From Streptomyces sp. DSM 15324 (GTDB lineage Bacteria > Actinomycetota > Actinomycetes > Streptomycetales > Streptomycetaceae), in NCBI RefSeq assembly GCF_001514285.1, contig NZ_KQ949036.1:1-64000 (forward strand): 64,000 bases of DNA, written 5' to 3'. Made by a program: the position numbers and the translations under genes. This document shows, piece after piece, positions 34,275 through 43,597 of this stretch (positions are counted from its first letter, which is position 1; every line of letters starts with the position of its first letter). The notes under the pieces are model-generated. The model saw only the letters and a program-made list of their open reading frames with translations, ran no database searches and was not told the DNA's origin.

Positions 34275-35789
34275 GTGACCACCACGACCGACCTGGTGTC
34301 GTACGAGGACGCGCTGGCGTCGTACGACCCCGTCATGGGCCTCGAGGTCCATGTCGAACTCGGCACCAAGACCAAGATGTTCTGCGGCTGTTCGACCGAA
34401 CTCGGTCAGGACGCCAACACGCAGACCTGTCCCACCTGCCTCGGCCTGCCGGGCTCTCTCCCGGTCGTCAACGCGACCGGCGTCGAGTCCGCGATCAGGA
34501 TCGGTCTCGCGCTGAACTGCGAGATCGCCGAGTGGTGCCGCTTCGCCCGGAAGAACTACTTCTATCCGGACATGCCGAAGAACTTCCAGACCTCCCAGTA
34601 CGACGAGCCGATCGCCTTCAACGGCTACCTCGACGTCCAGCTGGAGGACGGCGAGATCTTCCGTGTGGAGATCGAGCGCGCCCACATGGAGGAGGACACC
34701 GGCAAGTCGACCCACGTGGGCGGCGCGACCGGCCGGATCCACGGCGCCTCGCACTCGCTGCTCGACTACAACCGCGCCGGCATCCCGCTGATCGAGATCG
34801 TCACCAAGCCGATCGTCGGCGCCGGCGAGCGCGCCCCCGAGGTCGCCCGGGCCTACGTCCGTGAGCTGCGCGAGGTCATCAAGGCGCTCGGCGTGTCGGA
34901 AGCCCGCATGGAGATGGGGCAGATGCGCTGTGACGTGAACCTCTCGCTGATGCCCAAGGGCAGTGAGAAGTTCGGCACGCGCTCCGAGACGAAGAACGTG
35001 AACTCGCTGCGTTCCGTGGAGCGCGCGGCCCGCTTCGAGATCCAGCGGCACGCGGCCGTCCTCGGCGGCGGCGGGACGATCGTCCAGGAGACCCGCCACT
35101 TCCACGAGGACACGGGGTCGACGACCTCGGGCCGGGTGAAGGAGGAGGCCGAGGACTACCGGTACTTCCCCGAGCCGGACCTGGTGCCGGTGGCCCCCTC
35201 GCGCGAGTGGGTCGAGGAGATCCGGGCGGACCTCCCCGAGCTGCCGCTGGTCCGCCGTACCCGGCTGCTCGCCGAGTGGGGCATCTCCGCCACCGACATG
35301 CAGGCGATCCTCAACGCCGGCGCCCTGGAGCCGATCGTCGCCACGATCGACGCCGGTGCCGACGCGGCCTCCGCCCGCAAGTGGTGGATGGGCGAACTGG
35401 CGCGCAGCGCCAACGAGTCGGGCACGTCCCTGGACGAGATGGCCATCACGCCGGAGCAGGTCGCCCGGGTCACCGAGCTGGTCTCCAAGGGTGACCTGAA
35501 CGACAAGCTGGCCCGTCAGGTCATCGAGGGCGTCCTCGCGGGCGAGGGCACCCCGGACGAGGTCGTCGACAAGCGCGGGCTGAAGGTCGTCTCCGACGAG
35601 GGCGCGCTGACCACCGCCGTCGAGGAGGCCATCGCCGGCAACCCCGGCATCGCCGACAAGATCCGCGGTGGCAAGGTGGCCGCGGCCGGTGCCCTGGTCG
35701 GCGCCGTGATGAAGGCCACGCGCGGGCAGGCCGACGCGGCCCGCGTCAAGGAGCTGATCCTGGAGAAGCTGGGGGTCAGCGAGGGCTGA
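34275..35789 (+). CDS. gatB: Asp/Glu-tRNA amidotransferase subunit B
   Basis: 504 residues. Landmarks: PVMGLEVHVELGTKTKMFCG, zinc-type cysteines (CGC and TCPTCLGLPG), YNRAGIPLIEIVTKP, and the C-terminal YqeY/GatB helical domain that binds tRNA (ARQVIEGVLAGEGTPDEVVD). It kinases and amidates the misacylated tRNA with ammonia from GatA. GTG 34275 start with GAGAGGGAAG upstream. Last gene of the operon before a strong terminator. Confidence 0.97.
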   Translation: MTTTTDLVSYEDALASYDPVMGLEVHVELGTKTKMFCGCSTELGQDANTQTCPTCLGLPGSLPVVNATGVESAIRIGLALNCEIAEWCRFARKNYFYPDMPKNFQTSQYDEPIAFNGYLDVQLEDGEIFRVEIERAHMEEDTGKSTHVGGATGRIHGASHSLLDYNRAGIPLIEIVTKPIVGAGERAPEVARAYVRELREVIKALGVSEARMEMGQMRCDVNLSLMPKGSEKFGTRSETKNVNSLRSVERAARFEIQRHAAVLGGGGTIVQETRHFHEDTGSTTSGRVKEEAEDYRYFPEPDLVPVAPSREWVEEIRADLPELPLVRRTRLLAEWGISATDMQAILNAGALEPIVATIDAGADAASARKWWMGELARSANESGTSLDEMAITPEQVARVTELVSKGDLNDKLARQVIEGVLAGEGTPDEVVDKRGLKVVSDEGALTTAVEEAIAGNPGIADKIRGGKVAAAGALVGAVMKATRGQADAARVKELILEKLGVSEG

Positions 35790-35804
35790 CCTCGGGTGAT
35801 CCCG

Positions 35805-35840
35805 GAGAGGGGGTGCGTCCGCTCGGGCGCACCCCCTCTC
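35805..35840 (+). terminator. Terminator after gatB
   Basis: Perfect 13-bp stem (GAGAGGGGGTGCG at 35805-35817 with 35828-35840) and a 10-nt loop, 15 nt after the gatB stop. No T tract. Confidence 0.85.
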
Positions 35841-35874
35841 GCGCTCTCAGCCTGAAGCGCTACGCTCGCGCGCC

Positions 35875-36417
35875 ATGAGTGCACGAACCGACTCAGGGCC
35901 ACAGGGCGACATAGACGCCGCGGCTGCCACGGACGACACGGGTGACGCGGACGGCGCCGGTGACGCGGACGGGGCGGACGACGCGCCCGGCTCCGACGTT
36001 CCCGACCGGGCGGCCGACGCCGACGCCTCGGATGCCTCCGACGCCCCCGTGGCCGCAGCCGACGACCTCGACGACTCCGACGACTCCGAAGACTCCGAAG
36101 ACGCCGAAGACTCCGAAGACGCCGACGACTCCGACGACGAGTACGACGAGTACGACGAGTACGGCTACTACGAGGACGCCCGGCGGGCCCGCTGGACGGC
36201 GACCGCGACCGGGGCCCTGCTCACCCTCGCCGGTCTCGCCGCGTCGCTCATGCGCCTGAGCGGCACCGCCCCGGCCTTCGTCCCGGCCGCCTACGCCCTC
36301 GGCGCGGTCGTCTGCGCCGTGGCGGGCCTCCTGGGCGCCCGGGGCCGTACCCGCCGCGCCCTGTGGCTGCTGATCGCCGGCGTGATGGTGATGGCGTTCG
36401 GCGACCAGGCCGACTGA
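35875..36417 (+). CDS. Membrane protein with long acidic N-terminal tail (1)
   Basis: 180 residues. Residues ~10-100 are a low-complexity acidic tail rich in Asp, Glu, Ser and Ala, with DDSEDSEDAEDSEDADDSDD and then DEYDEYDEYGYYED. The C-terminal third has three membrane helices (ATGALLTLAGLAASLM, FVPAAYALGAVVCAVAGLLG, RALWLLIAGVMVMAFG). No enzyme motif. A similar acidic-tail plus three-helix layout is found at 39448. The tail could bind cations or a basic partner; this is speculation. The ATG at 35875 has no strong Shine-Dalgarno. Confidence 0.7.
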   Translation: MSARTDSGPQGDIDAAAATDDTGDADGAGDADGADDAPGSDVPDRAADADASDASDAPVAAADDLDDSDDSEDSEDAEDSEDADDSDDEYDEYDEYGYYEDARRARWTATATGALLTLAGLAASLMRLSGTAPAFVPAAYALGAVVCAVAGLLGARGRTRRALWLLIAGVMVMAFGDQAD

Positions 36418-36482
36418 CGTGCGCCGACACCGACGCCGTTATTGTCCTGTGATCTGCCTCCCACTCTTGTGAAAAGACACAC

Positions 36483-36540
36483 GAACGCATCAAAGGATCT
36501 TCACCGCCTGCGAGAGTGGCAGCGCATTGCTCATGCGTTC
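36483..36540 (+). promoter_or_regulatory. Inverted repeat in the MMPL gene leader
   Basis: GAACGCAT (36483-36490) and ATGCGTTC (36533-36540) are perfect inverted repeats, with a near-repeat TCAAAGGATCTTC/TCAAAGATCCAC also in the leader. The 176-nt gap before the MMPL gene is clearly more AT-rich than its surroundings. It probably holds the promoter and an operator or structured leader; no regulator identified. Confidence 0.45.
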
Positions 36541-36593
36541 TTTGCGGGCTGTTTCCCGGTCAAAGATCCACAATTCACCCCGGGAGCACGTCA

Positions 36594-38858
36594 GTGGCAG
36601 CCCTCGCACGTTGGTGTGTACGCAACCGCCTCGTCACGGTGGTGCTCTGGCTTCTCGCTCTCGTCGGCACGGCCACCGCCGCCGTCGCCACCGGCTCCGC
36701 CTACTCCAACGACTACGAGGTCCCCGGCACCGAGTCCGGCCGCGCCACCCAGTTGCTCGCCGAGGGGTTCCCCACCCTGGGGGGCGACAGCGACACCGTC
36801 GTCTGGCACACCGCCTCGGGCACCGTCCGCGCCGCCGACGTCGAACAGAGCATGACCCGGGCCCTGGACAGGATCGCCGACCTGCCCGGGGTCGCCTCCG
36901 TGACCGGCCCCTACGGCGAGCGGGGCGCCGCGCAGATCAGCGAGGACGGGCACACGGCGTACGCCACCGTCACCTTCGCCGACCGCGCCGAGGACATCGA
37001 CGCGTCCGAGGCACAGGCCGTCGTCAAGGCCGCCAAGGCCGCCGAGAGCGACGGACTCCAGGTCGAGCTGGGCGGCAGCGCGATCGCCCTCACCGAGTCC
37101 TCCGGCGGACACCTCGCCGAGATCGTCGGTGTGGCCGTGGCCGCCGTCGTGCTCTTCCTCGCCTTCGGCTCGCTCGCCGCCTCGCTGCTGCCCATCGCCA
37201 CCGCCCTGGTCGGCGTCGGCACCGCCTACGCCGGCATCCAGCTCCTCGGGCACGCCATGACCGTCGCCGACTTCGCGCCGATGCTCGGCATGCTGGTCGG
37301 TCTCGGCGTCGGCATCGACTACGCGCTGTTCATCGTGACCCGCCACCGGCGGGGCCTGAAGCGGGGCCTCACGGTCACCGAGGCCGCCACCAACGCCGTG
37401 GCGACGACCGGACGCGCCGTCGTCTTCGCGGGCGCCACGGTCTGCATAGCCCTGCTGGGCATGCTGATCCTGCGCCTGAACTTCCTGAACGGCGTCGCGA
37501 TAGCCGCCTCCCTGACCGTCGTCCTCACGGTCGCCGCCTCCATCACCCTGCTGCCCGCCCTGCTGGCCTGGATCGGCCCGCGCGCCCTCAGCCGCCGCGA
37601 ACGCCGCCGGCTCGCCGAGCACGGGCCCGAACCGGAGCTGCCCACCGGGTTCGCCGCCCGCTGGTCGGCGTTCGTCGAGCGCCACCCCAAACTCCTCGGC
37701 TCGCTCGCGGTCGTCGTCATCGCCGTCCTCGCCCTGCCGACGTTCTCCCTGCGCCTGGGCACCTCCGACCAGGGCAACGACCCGAGGACGACCACCACCC
37801 GCCAGGCCTACGACCTCCTGGCCGGGGGCACCTCCCGCTCGAGCGCAGCCGAGAGCGGGGGAGGATTCGGCCCGGGCGTGAACGGCCCGCTGACCCTGGT
37901 GACCCGTCTCGACGGCGCCGAGGACCGGCTCGCCCTCGACAACCTCGACACCACCCTGCGCGCCACCGAGGGCGTCGCCTCGGTGACCCCGGTGACCTAC
38001 GACTCCGGCGGACACCTCGCGTACCTCACCGTCGTACCGGACTCAGCCCCGCAGTCGAAGAGCACCAGTGAGCTGGTCGACCGGCTGCGCGAGGAGGTGC
38101 TGCCCCGGGCCGAGACCGGGACCACCCTCGACGTCCAGGTGGGTGGGGTCACGGCGGGCTACGACGACTTCGCCGGGGTCATCGTCGGCAAACTGCCGCT
38201 CTTCGTCGGTGTCGTCATCGGCCTCGGCTGTCTGCTGCTCCTGCTCGCCTTCCGCTCCGTCGGCATCCCGCTCAAGGCCGCCGTGATGAACGTGTCCGCC
38301 GTCGCCGCGGCCTTCGGGGTCGTCGTCGCGATCTTCCAGTGGGGCTGGGGGAGCGAACTGCTCGGGCTGGGCCGGGCCGGCCCGATCGAGCCCTTCCTCC
38401 CGGTCATCATGGTGTCCGTCCTCTTCGGCCTCTCCATGGACTACCAGGTGTTCCTGGTCAGCCGGATGTACGAGGAGTGGCTGGAGACCGGCGACAACCG
38501 GCGTGCCGTACGGGTCGGCCTCGCCGAGACCAGCCGCGTGATCAACTCGGCGGCGGTCATCATGATCTCGGTGTTCCTCGCCTTCGTCCTCAGTGGCGAC
38601 CGGGTGATCGCCATGTTCGGCATCGCGCTCGCCGCGGCCGTCGCCCTGGACGCCTTCGTCCTGCGCACCCTGCTGGTGCCCGCGCTGATGCATCTGCTCG
38701 GCGGCGCCAACTGGTGGCTGCCGCGTCGCCTCGACCGCCACCTGCCCCGGATCAGCATCGAACCGCCCGAGTGCCGTGCCGCCCATGAGAGGCTCACCGA
38801 GGTGGTCGAGGCGCTGGAGAAGGAGCGGGAACCGGATGTACGCGATATCGCTGGGTGA
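36594..38858 (+). CDS. MMPL-family RND transporter
   Basis: 754 residues with about 12 membrane helices in two halves, each with an extracellular porter domain after helix 1/7. The proton-relay Asp-Tyr pairs of MMPL proteins are present: GIDYALFIVTRHR (near residue 242) and SMDYQVFLVSRMYEEW (near 616). MMPL proteins in actinobacteria export lipids or other hydrophobic molecules; the substrate is unknown. GTG 36594 has GGGAG 8 nt upstream. The stop overlaps the start of the GNAT gene by 23 nt, so the two are co-expressed. Confidence 0.93.
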   Translation: MAALARWCVRNRLVTVVLWLLALVGTATAAVATGSAYSNDYEVPGTESGRATQLLAEGFPTLGGDSDTVVWHTASGTVRAADVEQSMTRALDRIADLPGVASVTGPYGERGAAQISEDGHTAYATVTFADRAEDIDASEAQAVVKAAKAAESDGLQVELGGSAIALTESSGGHLAEIVGVAVAAVVLFLAFGSLAASLLPIATALVGVGTAYAGIQLLGHAMTVADFAPMLGMLVGLGVGIDYALFIVTRHRRGLKRGLTVTEAATNAVATTGRAVVFAGATVCIALLGMLILRLNFLNGVAIAASLTVVLTVAASITLLPALLAWIGPRALSRRERRRLAEHGPEPELPTGFAARWSAFVERHPKLLGSLAVVVIAVLALPTFSLRLGTSDQGNDPRTTTTRQAYDLLAGGTSRSSAAESGGGFGPGVNGPLTLVTRLDGAEDRLALDNLDTTLRATEGVASVTPVTYDSGGHLAYLTVVPDSAPQSKSTSELVDRLREEVLPRAETGTTLDVQVGGVTAGYDDFAGVIVGKLPLFVGVVIGLGCLLLLLAFRSVGIPLKAAVMNVSAVAAAFGVVVAIFQWGWGSELLGLGRAGPIEPFLPVIMVSVLFGLSMDYQVFLVSRMYEEWLETGDNRRAVRVGLAETSRVINSAAVIMISVFLAFVLSGDRVIAMFGIALAAAVALDAFVLRTLLVPALMHLLGGANWWLPRRLDRHLPRISIEPPECRAAHERLTEVVEALEKEREPDVRDIAG

Positions 38859-39411
38859 CGACGGGGCCGAACTGCGGCCGCTGGAAACCTGGCACGCCGA
38901 GGAGTTCCTGGCGCACCTGGAGCGCGGCCGCGACTTCATCAACGCGTACATCCCCTTCGGCTCCCAGGCCACCGACACCGCCGGCGCGCGCGAGGTGCTC
39001 CAGCGGTACGCCGACCAGCGCGCCGCCGACACCGGTTCCCTGCACGGACTCTGGCTGGAGGGGCGGCTCGTCGGCGGGGTGCTGTTCCTGAACTTCGACG
39101 CGGAGAGCGGCAACTGCGAGGTGGGCTGCTGGCTGGAGCCCGCCGCCACCGGGCGCGGCCTGGTCACCCGGGCCATGCGGACCCTGATCGACTTCGCCGT
39201 CGAGCGGCGCGGGATCCAGCGCGTCGAGTGGGTCGCCTCGGCCGGCAACACCGACAGCCTGAACGTGGCCCGGCGGCTCGGGTTCACCCGCGACGGCGTC
39301 CGCCGGGAGGCCTACCCCTATCGTGGGGTGCGGCACGACCTCGAAGTGTGGTCCGTGCTGGCCCGGGAGTGGCGTGCCGCACACGGGCGCGCCGCTCACA
39401 ACGATCATTAA
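38836..39411 (+). CDS. GNAT N-acetyltransferase (RimJ/RimL type)
   Basis: 191 residues. RimL-like acetyltransferase: LRPLETWHAEEFLAHLERG at the start, GCWLEPAATGRGLVTRAMRTL as the acetyl-CoA loop (here ATGRGLVT), and VEWVASAGNTDSLNVARRLGF (the N-x-S/A-x-x-V motif). It begins inside the 3' end of the MMPL gene with AGGAG upstream. Possible targets are ribosomal proteins or a small molecule. The overlap suggests a functional tie with the transporter, for example self-protection, but nothing shows it directly. Confidence 0.88.
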   Translation: MYAISLGDDGAELRPLETWHAEEFLAHLERGRDFINAYIPFGSQATDTAGAREVLQRYADQRAADTGSLHGLWLEGRLVGGVLFLNFDAESGNCEVGCWLEPAATGRGLVTRAMRTLIDFAVERRGIQRVEWVASAGNTDSLNVARRLGFTRDGVRREAYPYRGVRHDLEVWSVLAREWRAAHGRAAHNDH

Positions 39412-39447
39412 GGGACCTCTCAGAGAGCGTCCGTACGGTGCGAGGTT

Positions 39448-40005
39448 ATGGGAACCAAGACTGTTGACGAGGCCGCCGACGAGCAGACGGCGGACCTCAC
39501 CAAGACCGACGCGTCCGACGACGTGACCGAGACCGACCTGGACGCCGACCCGGACGACGACCTGGACGCCGGGCCGGACGCCGATCAGGGCGACGCCGTC
39601 GCCAAGGAGGGCACCCCCGGCGTCGGCCAGGGCGCCGGCGCCGTCGTCGCCGCCGTGCTGGGCTTCGTGTCGCTCAGTGGCAGCTGGATCGGCACGGTCG
39701 CGGGCGCCCGCCAGACCCTCGTGGGCCAGCTCCAGACCTCGTCGACCGCGGGCGTCGCCAAGCAGGTCCAGGCCCTCTACGGCGACGCCTGGCACGCCAC
39801 CGCCCTGTGGGCCGGACTGTTCGCGCTGACCGCCCTGGTCGTCGGTGTCGTCGTGCTGGCGCGTCCCGCGTTCGGCAACCCCGGCCCGCAGGCCCCCTGG
39901 ATCAAGTCGGTCTCGTGGGCCGGCGTGGTGCTCGGTGTGATCGGCCTGCTGCTGGCCGTCCTCAAGTACACCGATGCCCTGCTCGGCCTGCCCTCCGCGA
40001 GCTGA
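39448..40005 (+). CDS. Membrane protein with acidic N-terminal tail (2)
   Basis: 185 residues. Residues ~5-60 are acidic (DADPDDDLDAGPDADQGD), followed by a helix (GAVVAAVLGFVSLSGSWIGT), a soluble loop with a QTLVGQLQTSSTAGVAKQVQ segment, and two more helices (ALWAGLFALTALVVGVVVLA, WAGVVLGVIGLLLAVLKY). The layout resembles the protein at 35875, but I see no clear sequence homology. The ATG is preceded by GAGG at only 3 nt, so initiation may be weak or leaderless. Function unknown. A very long terminator stem follows. Confidence 0.7.
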   Translation: MGTKTVDEAADEQTADLTKTDASDDVTETDLDADPDDDLDAGPDADQGDAVAKEGTPGVGQGAGAVVAAVLGFVSLSGSWIGTVAGARQTLVGQLQTSSTAGVAKQVQALYGDAWHATALWAGLFALTALVVGVVVLARPAFGNPGPQAPWIKSVSWAGVVLGVIGLLLAVLKYTDALLGLPSAS

Positions 40006-40021
40006 GGACCGCGCACGTCAC

Positions 40022-40072
40022 GAGGGGCCTCAGGGCCGCCGTAAGCACCTTACGGCGGCCCTGAGGCCCCTC
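40022..40072 (+). terminator. Very long perfect terminator stem
   Basis: Left arm 40022-40045 and right arm 40049-40072 are perfectly complementary over 24 bp with a 3-nt loop (CAC), 17 nt after the stop of the preceding gene. No T tract. It is the longest perfect stem I found in the window. Confidence 0.88.
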
Positions 40073-40204
40073 ACGCGCGTCTAAGGCCCCCGCCCCCGGC
40101 CGAAGATGCGGCACTCTCCCGATGTGACGGAACCCCCTCGGGGACGAGGGTGGGGACAACACGGCAGGCGCCACGCCGGCCGGCCGTCCCGAGGGGGAAG
40201 CACC

Positions 40205-40459
40205 ATGTACGCGTACGAGATCCAGCAGGCCCGTGCCGCCGAACTGCTGCGCCGGGCCGCGCACGAGCGGCTGGCCCGCGAGGCCGTCCGCGGCCGCCGC
40301 GCCGCCCGTCTCGAGGCCGCCGAGCGCGCCGAGCGCGTCGCGCGTGCCGCCCGCGCCGGTCGTGCCGGCCGGGAGGGCGAGTCCGACGGCGACGGCGGCG
40401 CGTCCGCGTCCCGTCGCGCCCGGCCCCGCGGACCCCGCCGGTCCGCCCGCCCGGCATGA
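40205..40459 (+). CDS. Small Ala/Arg-rich basic protein
   Basis: 84 residues. MYAYEIQQARAAELLRRAAH opens a predicted long amphipathic helix of Ala/Arg/Glu (about residues 4-60) and the end is disordered and basic. GAGGGGGAAG lies 8 nt before the ATG. The composition suggests nucleic-acid or membrane-surface binding, but no known domain is recognised. It precedes the LuxR-type ATPase gene by 134 nt on the same strand. Confidence 0.6.
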   Translation: MYAYEIQQARAAELLRRAAHERLAREAVRGRRAARLEAAERAERVARAARAGRAGREGESDGDGGASASRRARPRGPRRSARPA

Positions 40460-40593
40460 CCGCCGCGGGCGGGCCGGGGGGCGGCCGCACAGGGGTCGGC
40501 CGCCCCCCGGCACCGGCAAAGGCGCCGTCGGCCACAGGCGGGGTGGCGATATCGAGTGGGCCGGTGCCGGCCTCGCGTGCGATGCTCGCCCCC

Positions 40594-43578
40594 GTGGAGA
40601 ACAGGTCCGTCAGTCCCGTCTTCGTCGGCCGCCGCGACGAGCTCGACCTCCTGGAGGACGCTCTTGCCCGCGCCGCCGCCGGAGAGCCGCAGGCGTTTCT
40701 GATCGGCGGCGAGGCCGGGGTCGGCAAGACCCGCCTCGTCGAGGAGTACACGGCCGTGGCCGCCCGCCGGGGCGCCGTCGTCGCGCTCGGCGGCTGTGTG
40801 GAGATCGGTGCCGACGGACTGCCCTTCGCCCCGTTCTCCACCGCCCTGCGCGCCCTGCGCCGCGCCCTGCCGGACGAACTGACCGCGGCCGCGGCCGGCC
40901 AGGAGGCCGAACTCGCCCGGCTGCTGCCCGAGATGGGGGAGACCCGGCCGGGGCGGCACGACGAGGAGGGCATGGCCCGCCTCTTCGAGCTCACCGCACG
41001 CCTCCTGGAACGCGTCACGGCCGACCGCACGGTCGTCCTCGCCCTGGAGGACCTGCACTGGGCCGACGCCTCCACCCGCCACCTGCTCTCCTACCTGCTG
41101 CGCACCCTGCGCACCGGCCGCCTCGTCGTCCTCGCCACCTACCGCGCCGACGACATCCACCGCCGTCACCCGCTGCGCCCCCTGCTCGCCGAACTCGACC
41201 GGCTGCGCACCCTGCGCCGCCTCGAACTCGGCCGCCTCACCCGTGAGGAGACGGGCCGTCAGATCGCGGGCATCCTCGCCCAGGAACCCGACCCGGCCCA
41301 GGTCGACGACATCTTCGAACGCTCCGACGGCAACGCCTTCTTCGTCGAGGAGCTCGCCGTAGCCGCCCACGAGGGCTGCTGCACCGGCCTCACCGACTCC
41401 CTGCGCGATCTGCTCCTGGTCCGGGTCGAGGCGCTGCCCGAGACCGCCCAGCGCGTCACACGGATCGTCGCCGAGGGCGGCGCCACCGTCGAGTACCGGC
41501 TGCTGGAGGCCGTCGCCCGGCTCGGCGAGGACGAGCTGATCACCGCGCTGCGGGCCGCCGTGGACGCCAACCTGCTGCTCGCCACCCCCGAGGGCGACGG
41601 CTACCGCTTCCGCCACTCCCTCGTCCGCGAGGCCGTCGGCGACGACCTGCTCCCCGGCGAGCGCTCCCGCCTCCACCGCCGCTACGCCGAGGCCCTCGAA
41701 GCCCATCCGGCGCTCGTCCCCGCCGAAGAGCGCGTGATGCGGCTGGCCAGCCACTGGTACCACGCGCATGAACCGGCCAAGGCCCTGCCCGCCGTCCTGG
41801 CCGCCTCGGTCGAGGCCCGCTCCCGCAGCGCCTACAGCGAGCAACTGCGGCTGCTGGAGAGGGCGATGGAGCTGTGGGACACGGCCCCTGAGGACGTGCG
41901 GTCCCGGCTGCGCCCCGTCGACCACACCGAGGCCTACCCGCCCTGCGGCTGCGACCCCGCCTCCACCCCGCTGCGCTACCTCGACCTGATGGCCGAGGCC
42001 GCGGTCGCCGGCCGCTTCTGCGGGGACCGCGAACGCGCCCTCAAGATCACCAAGCGGGCGCTGCGGCTCCTCGCCGACGAGGACGACCCGTTGCGCTCCG
42101 CCTGGTTCTGGGTCCAGCGCTCCCGGCTGGTGCGCTCGCTGGGCCGGGGCAGCGGCCGCGAGGAACTTGCCCGTGCCCAGGACCTGGTCCGCGGCCTGCC
42201 GCCCAGCGAGGTGCACGCCCAGGTCCTCGTCCGCGCCGCCAACTGGTCCATGATCCACTCGCCGGGTCCGGAGGCGTACGACGACGCCGAGCGCGCGGTC
42301 GCGTACGCCAGGATGGTCGGCGCCCGCGAGACCGAGCTCGACGCCCGCCAGGTGCTCGGCGCCCTCAAGGTCGACGCGGGCGCCATCGAGGCCGGACTGG
42401 CCGAGATGTACGAGGTGAAGGAGCGGGCCCTCGCCGAGGACATCACCTCCGTCGCGCTCAGTGTCTACATCAACCTCCCCTCCGAACTGGAGGCGGTCGG
42501 CCGCTCCCGGGACGCCGTGACCCTCCTGGAGGAGGGCGTCGCCTTCGCCGAGCGGCACGGCCTGAACGACACCAAGGCCTGGGTGTGCGGAAACCTCGCC
42601 GAGTCCCTGTTCTCGCTGGGCCGTTGGCAGGAGTCGGAGGCCGCCTCCGCCGCGGTCGCCGACCGGGTCGGGCAGGGCGTGGCGGCCCAGGGCATCCACG
42701 CCACCCGCCGCGCGGAACTCTCGCTGGCACGAGGCGACTTCGGCGAGGTTCAACGCCAACTCACCCTCGCACAGAGCCTTTTCGGCGCCCATGAGCGCGC
42801 CGCCCAGCACCACCTCCCGCTCACCCGGATCGCCGTCGCCCTGGCCGTCGCCGAGGGCCGCCCCGCCGACGCCCGCGCCCACCTCGAACGGGCCCTGGAG
42901 CCCGGTTTCCCGCCCGGCGCCCAGCGCTACGCCTGGCCGCTGCTGATCACGGCCGCCGAGGCCGGACCCGACGTCCTGGACGCGCTCCGCAAGGCCGCCC
43001 GGTCGGTCGCGGCCCCCGCCCCGGTCTGGCAGGCGCACGCGAGCTGGCTCCGCGCCGAACTGCTGCGCGCCGAGGGCCGCGCCGGCCCGGACGACTGGTG
43101 CGAGGTGGTCACCGCCTTCGAGCGGCTGGAGCGCCCCTACGACCTCGCCCGCACCCGGCACCGCCTCGCCGAGGCCCTGCTGGCGGCGGGCGACGAGGAC
43201 CGCGACCGCGCGACCGAGCTTCTGCGCCTCGCCCACGCCGTCGCCGGGCACCTCGGGGCCCGCCCGCTGACCGACACCGTGACGTCCCTGGCCCAGCGGG
43301 CCCGCATCGCCCTCACCCCGAAGACCTCCGCCGACCCCGCCGACCCCGCCGACACCCTCGGCCTGACCAGCCGGGAACGCGACGTCCTGCGCCTGGTCTG
43401 CGCCGGCCGCACCAACCGCCAGATCGCCGCCGCGCTCTTCATCTCCCCGAAGACGGCCAGCGTCCACGTCTCGAACATCCTCGCCAAACTGGGCGTCGCG
43501 GGCCGCGGGGAGGCGGCCGCCCTGGCCCACCGGCTGGGGGTCTTCCCGCCGGAGCGGGGAGAGCGCGCGCTCGCCTGA
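40594..43578 (+). CDS. Large LuxR-family regulator with AAA ATPase domain (LAL type)
   Basis: 994 residues. Architecture of LAL regulators: N-terminal ATPase (Walker A GGEAGVGKT at ~39-46; Walker B VVLALEDLHWAD), a long helical TPR-like middle, and a C-terminal LuxR helix-turn-helix (~924-985: LTSRERDVLRLVCAGRTNRQ and KTASVHVSNILAKLGV). It probably senses a ligand through the middle region and activates transcription. The start is uncertain: GTG 40594 would be leaderless behind a GATGCT hexamer, while ATG 40582 lies within that hexamer. Targets unknown; it is convergent with the PQQ dehydrogenase gene (19-nt gap). Confidence 0.9.
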   Translation: MENRSVSPVFVGRRDELDLLEDALARAAAGEPQAFLIGGEAGVGKTRLVEEYTAVAARRGAVVALGGCVEIGADGLPFAPFSTALRALRRALPDELTAAAAGQEAELARLLPEMGETRPGRHDEEGMARLFELTARLLERVTADRTVVLALEDLHWADASTRHLLSYLLRTLRTGRLVVLATYRADDIHRRHPLRPLLAELDRLRTLRRLELGRLTREETGRQIAGILAQEPDPAQVDDIFERSDGNAFFVEELAVAAHEGCCTGLTDSLRDLLLVRVEALPETAQRVTRIVAEGGATVEYRLLEAVARLGEDELITALRAAVDANLLLATPEGDGYRFRHSLVREAVGDDLLPGERSRLHRRYAEALEAHPALVPAEERVMRLASHWYHAHEPAKALPAVLAASVEARSRSAYSEQLRLLERAMELWDTAPEDVRSRLRPVDHTEAYPPCGCDPASTPLRYLDLMAEAAVAGRFCGDRERALKITKRALRLLADEDDPLRSAWFWVQRSRLVRSLGRGSGREELARAQDLVRGLPPSEVHAQVLVRAANWSMIHSPGPEAYDDAERAVAYARMVGARETELDARQVLGALKVDAGAIEAGLAEMYEVKERALAEDITSVALSVYINLPSELEAVGRSRDAVTLLEEGVAFAERHGLNDTKAWVCGNLAESLFSLGRWQESEAASAAVADRVGQGVAAQGIHATRRAELSLARGDFGEVQRQLTLAQSLFGAHERAAQHHLPLTRIAVALAVAEGRPADARAHLERALEPGFPPGAQRYAWPLLITAAEAGPDVLDALRKAARSVAAPAPVWQAHASWLRAELLRAEGRAGPDDWCEVVTAFERLERPYDLARTRHRLAEALLAAGDEDRDRATELLRLAHAVAGHLGARPLTDTVTSLAQRARIALTPKTSADPADPADTLGLTSRERDVLRLVCAGRTNRQIAAALFISPKTASVHVSNILAKLGVAGRGEAAALAHRLGVFPPERGERALA

Positions 43579-43597
43579 GGACCCGGGCCCCGCCCGT

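Noticed and set aside
40081..43530. 1149-codon minus-strand frame opposite the LuxR-type regulator
   Set aside because: Shadow frame; the plus strand has full ATPase and LuxR motifs.
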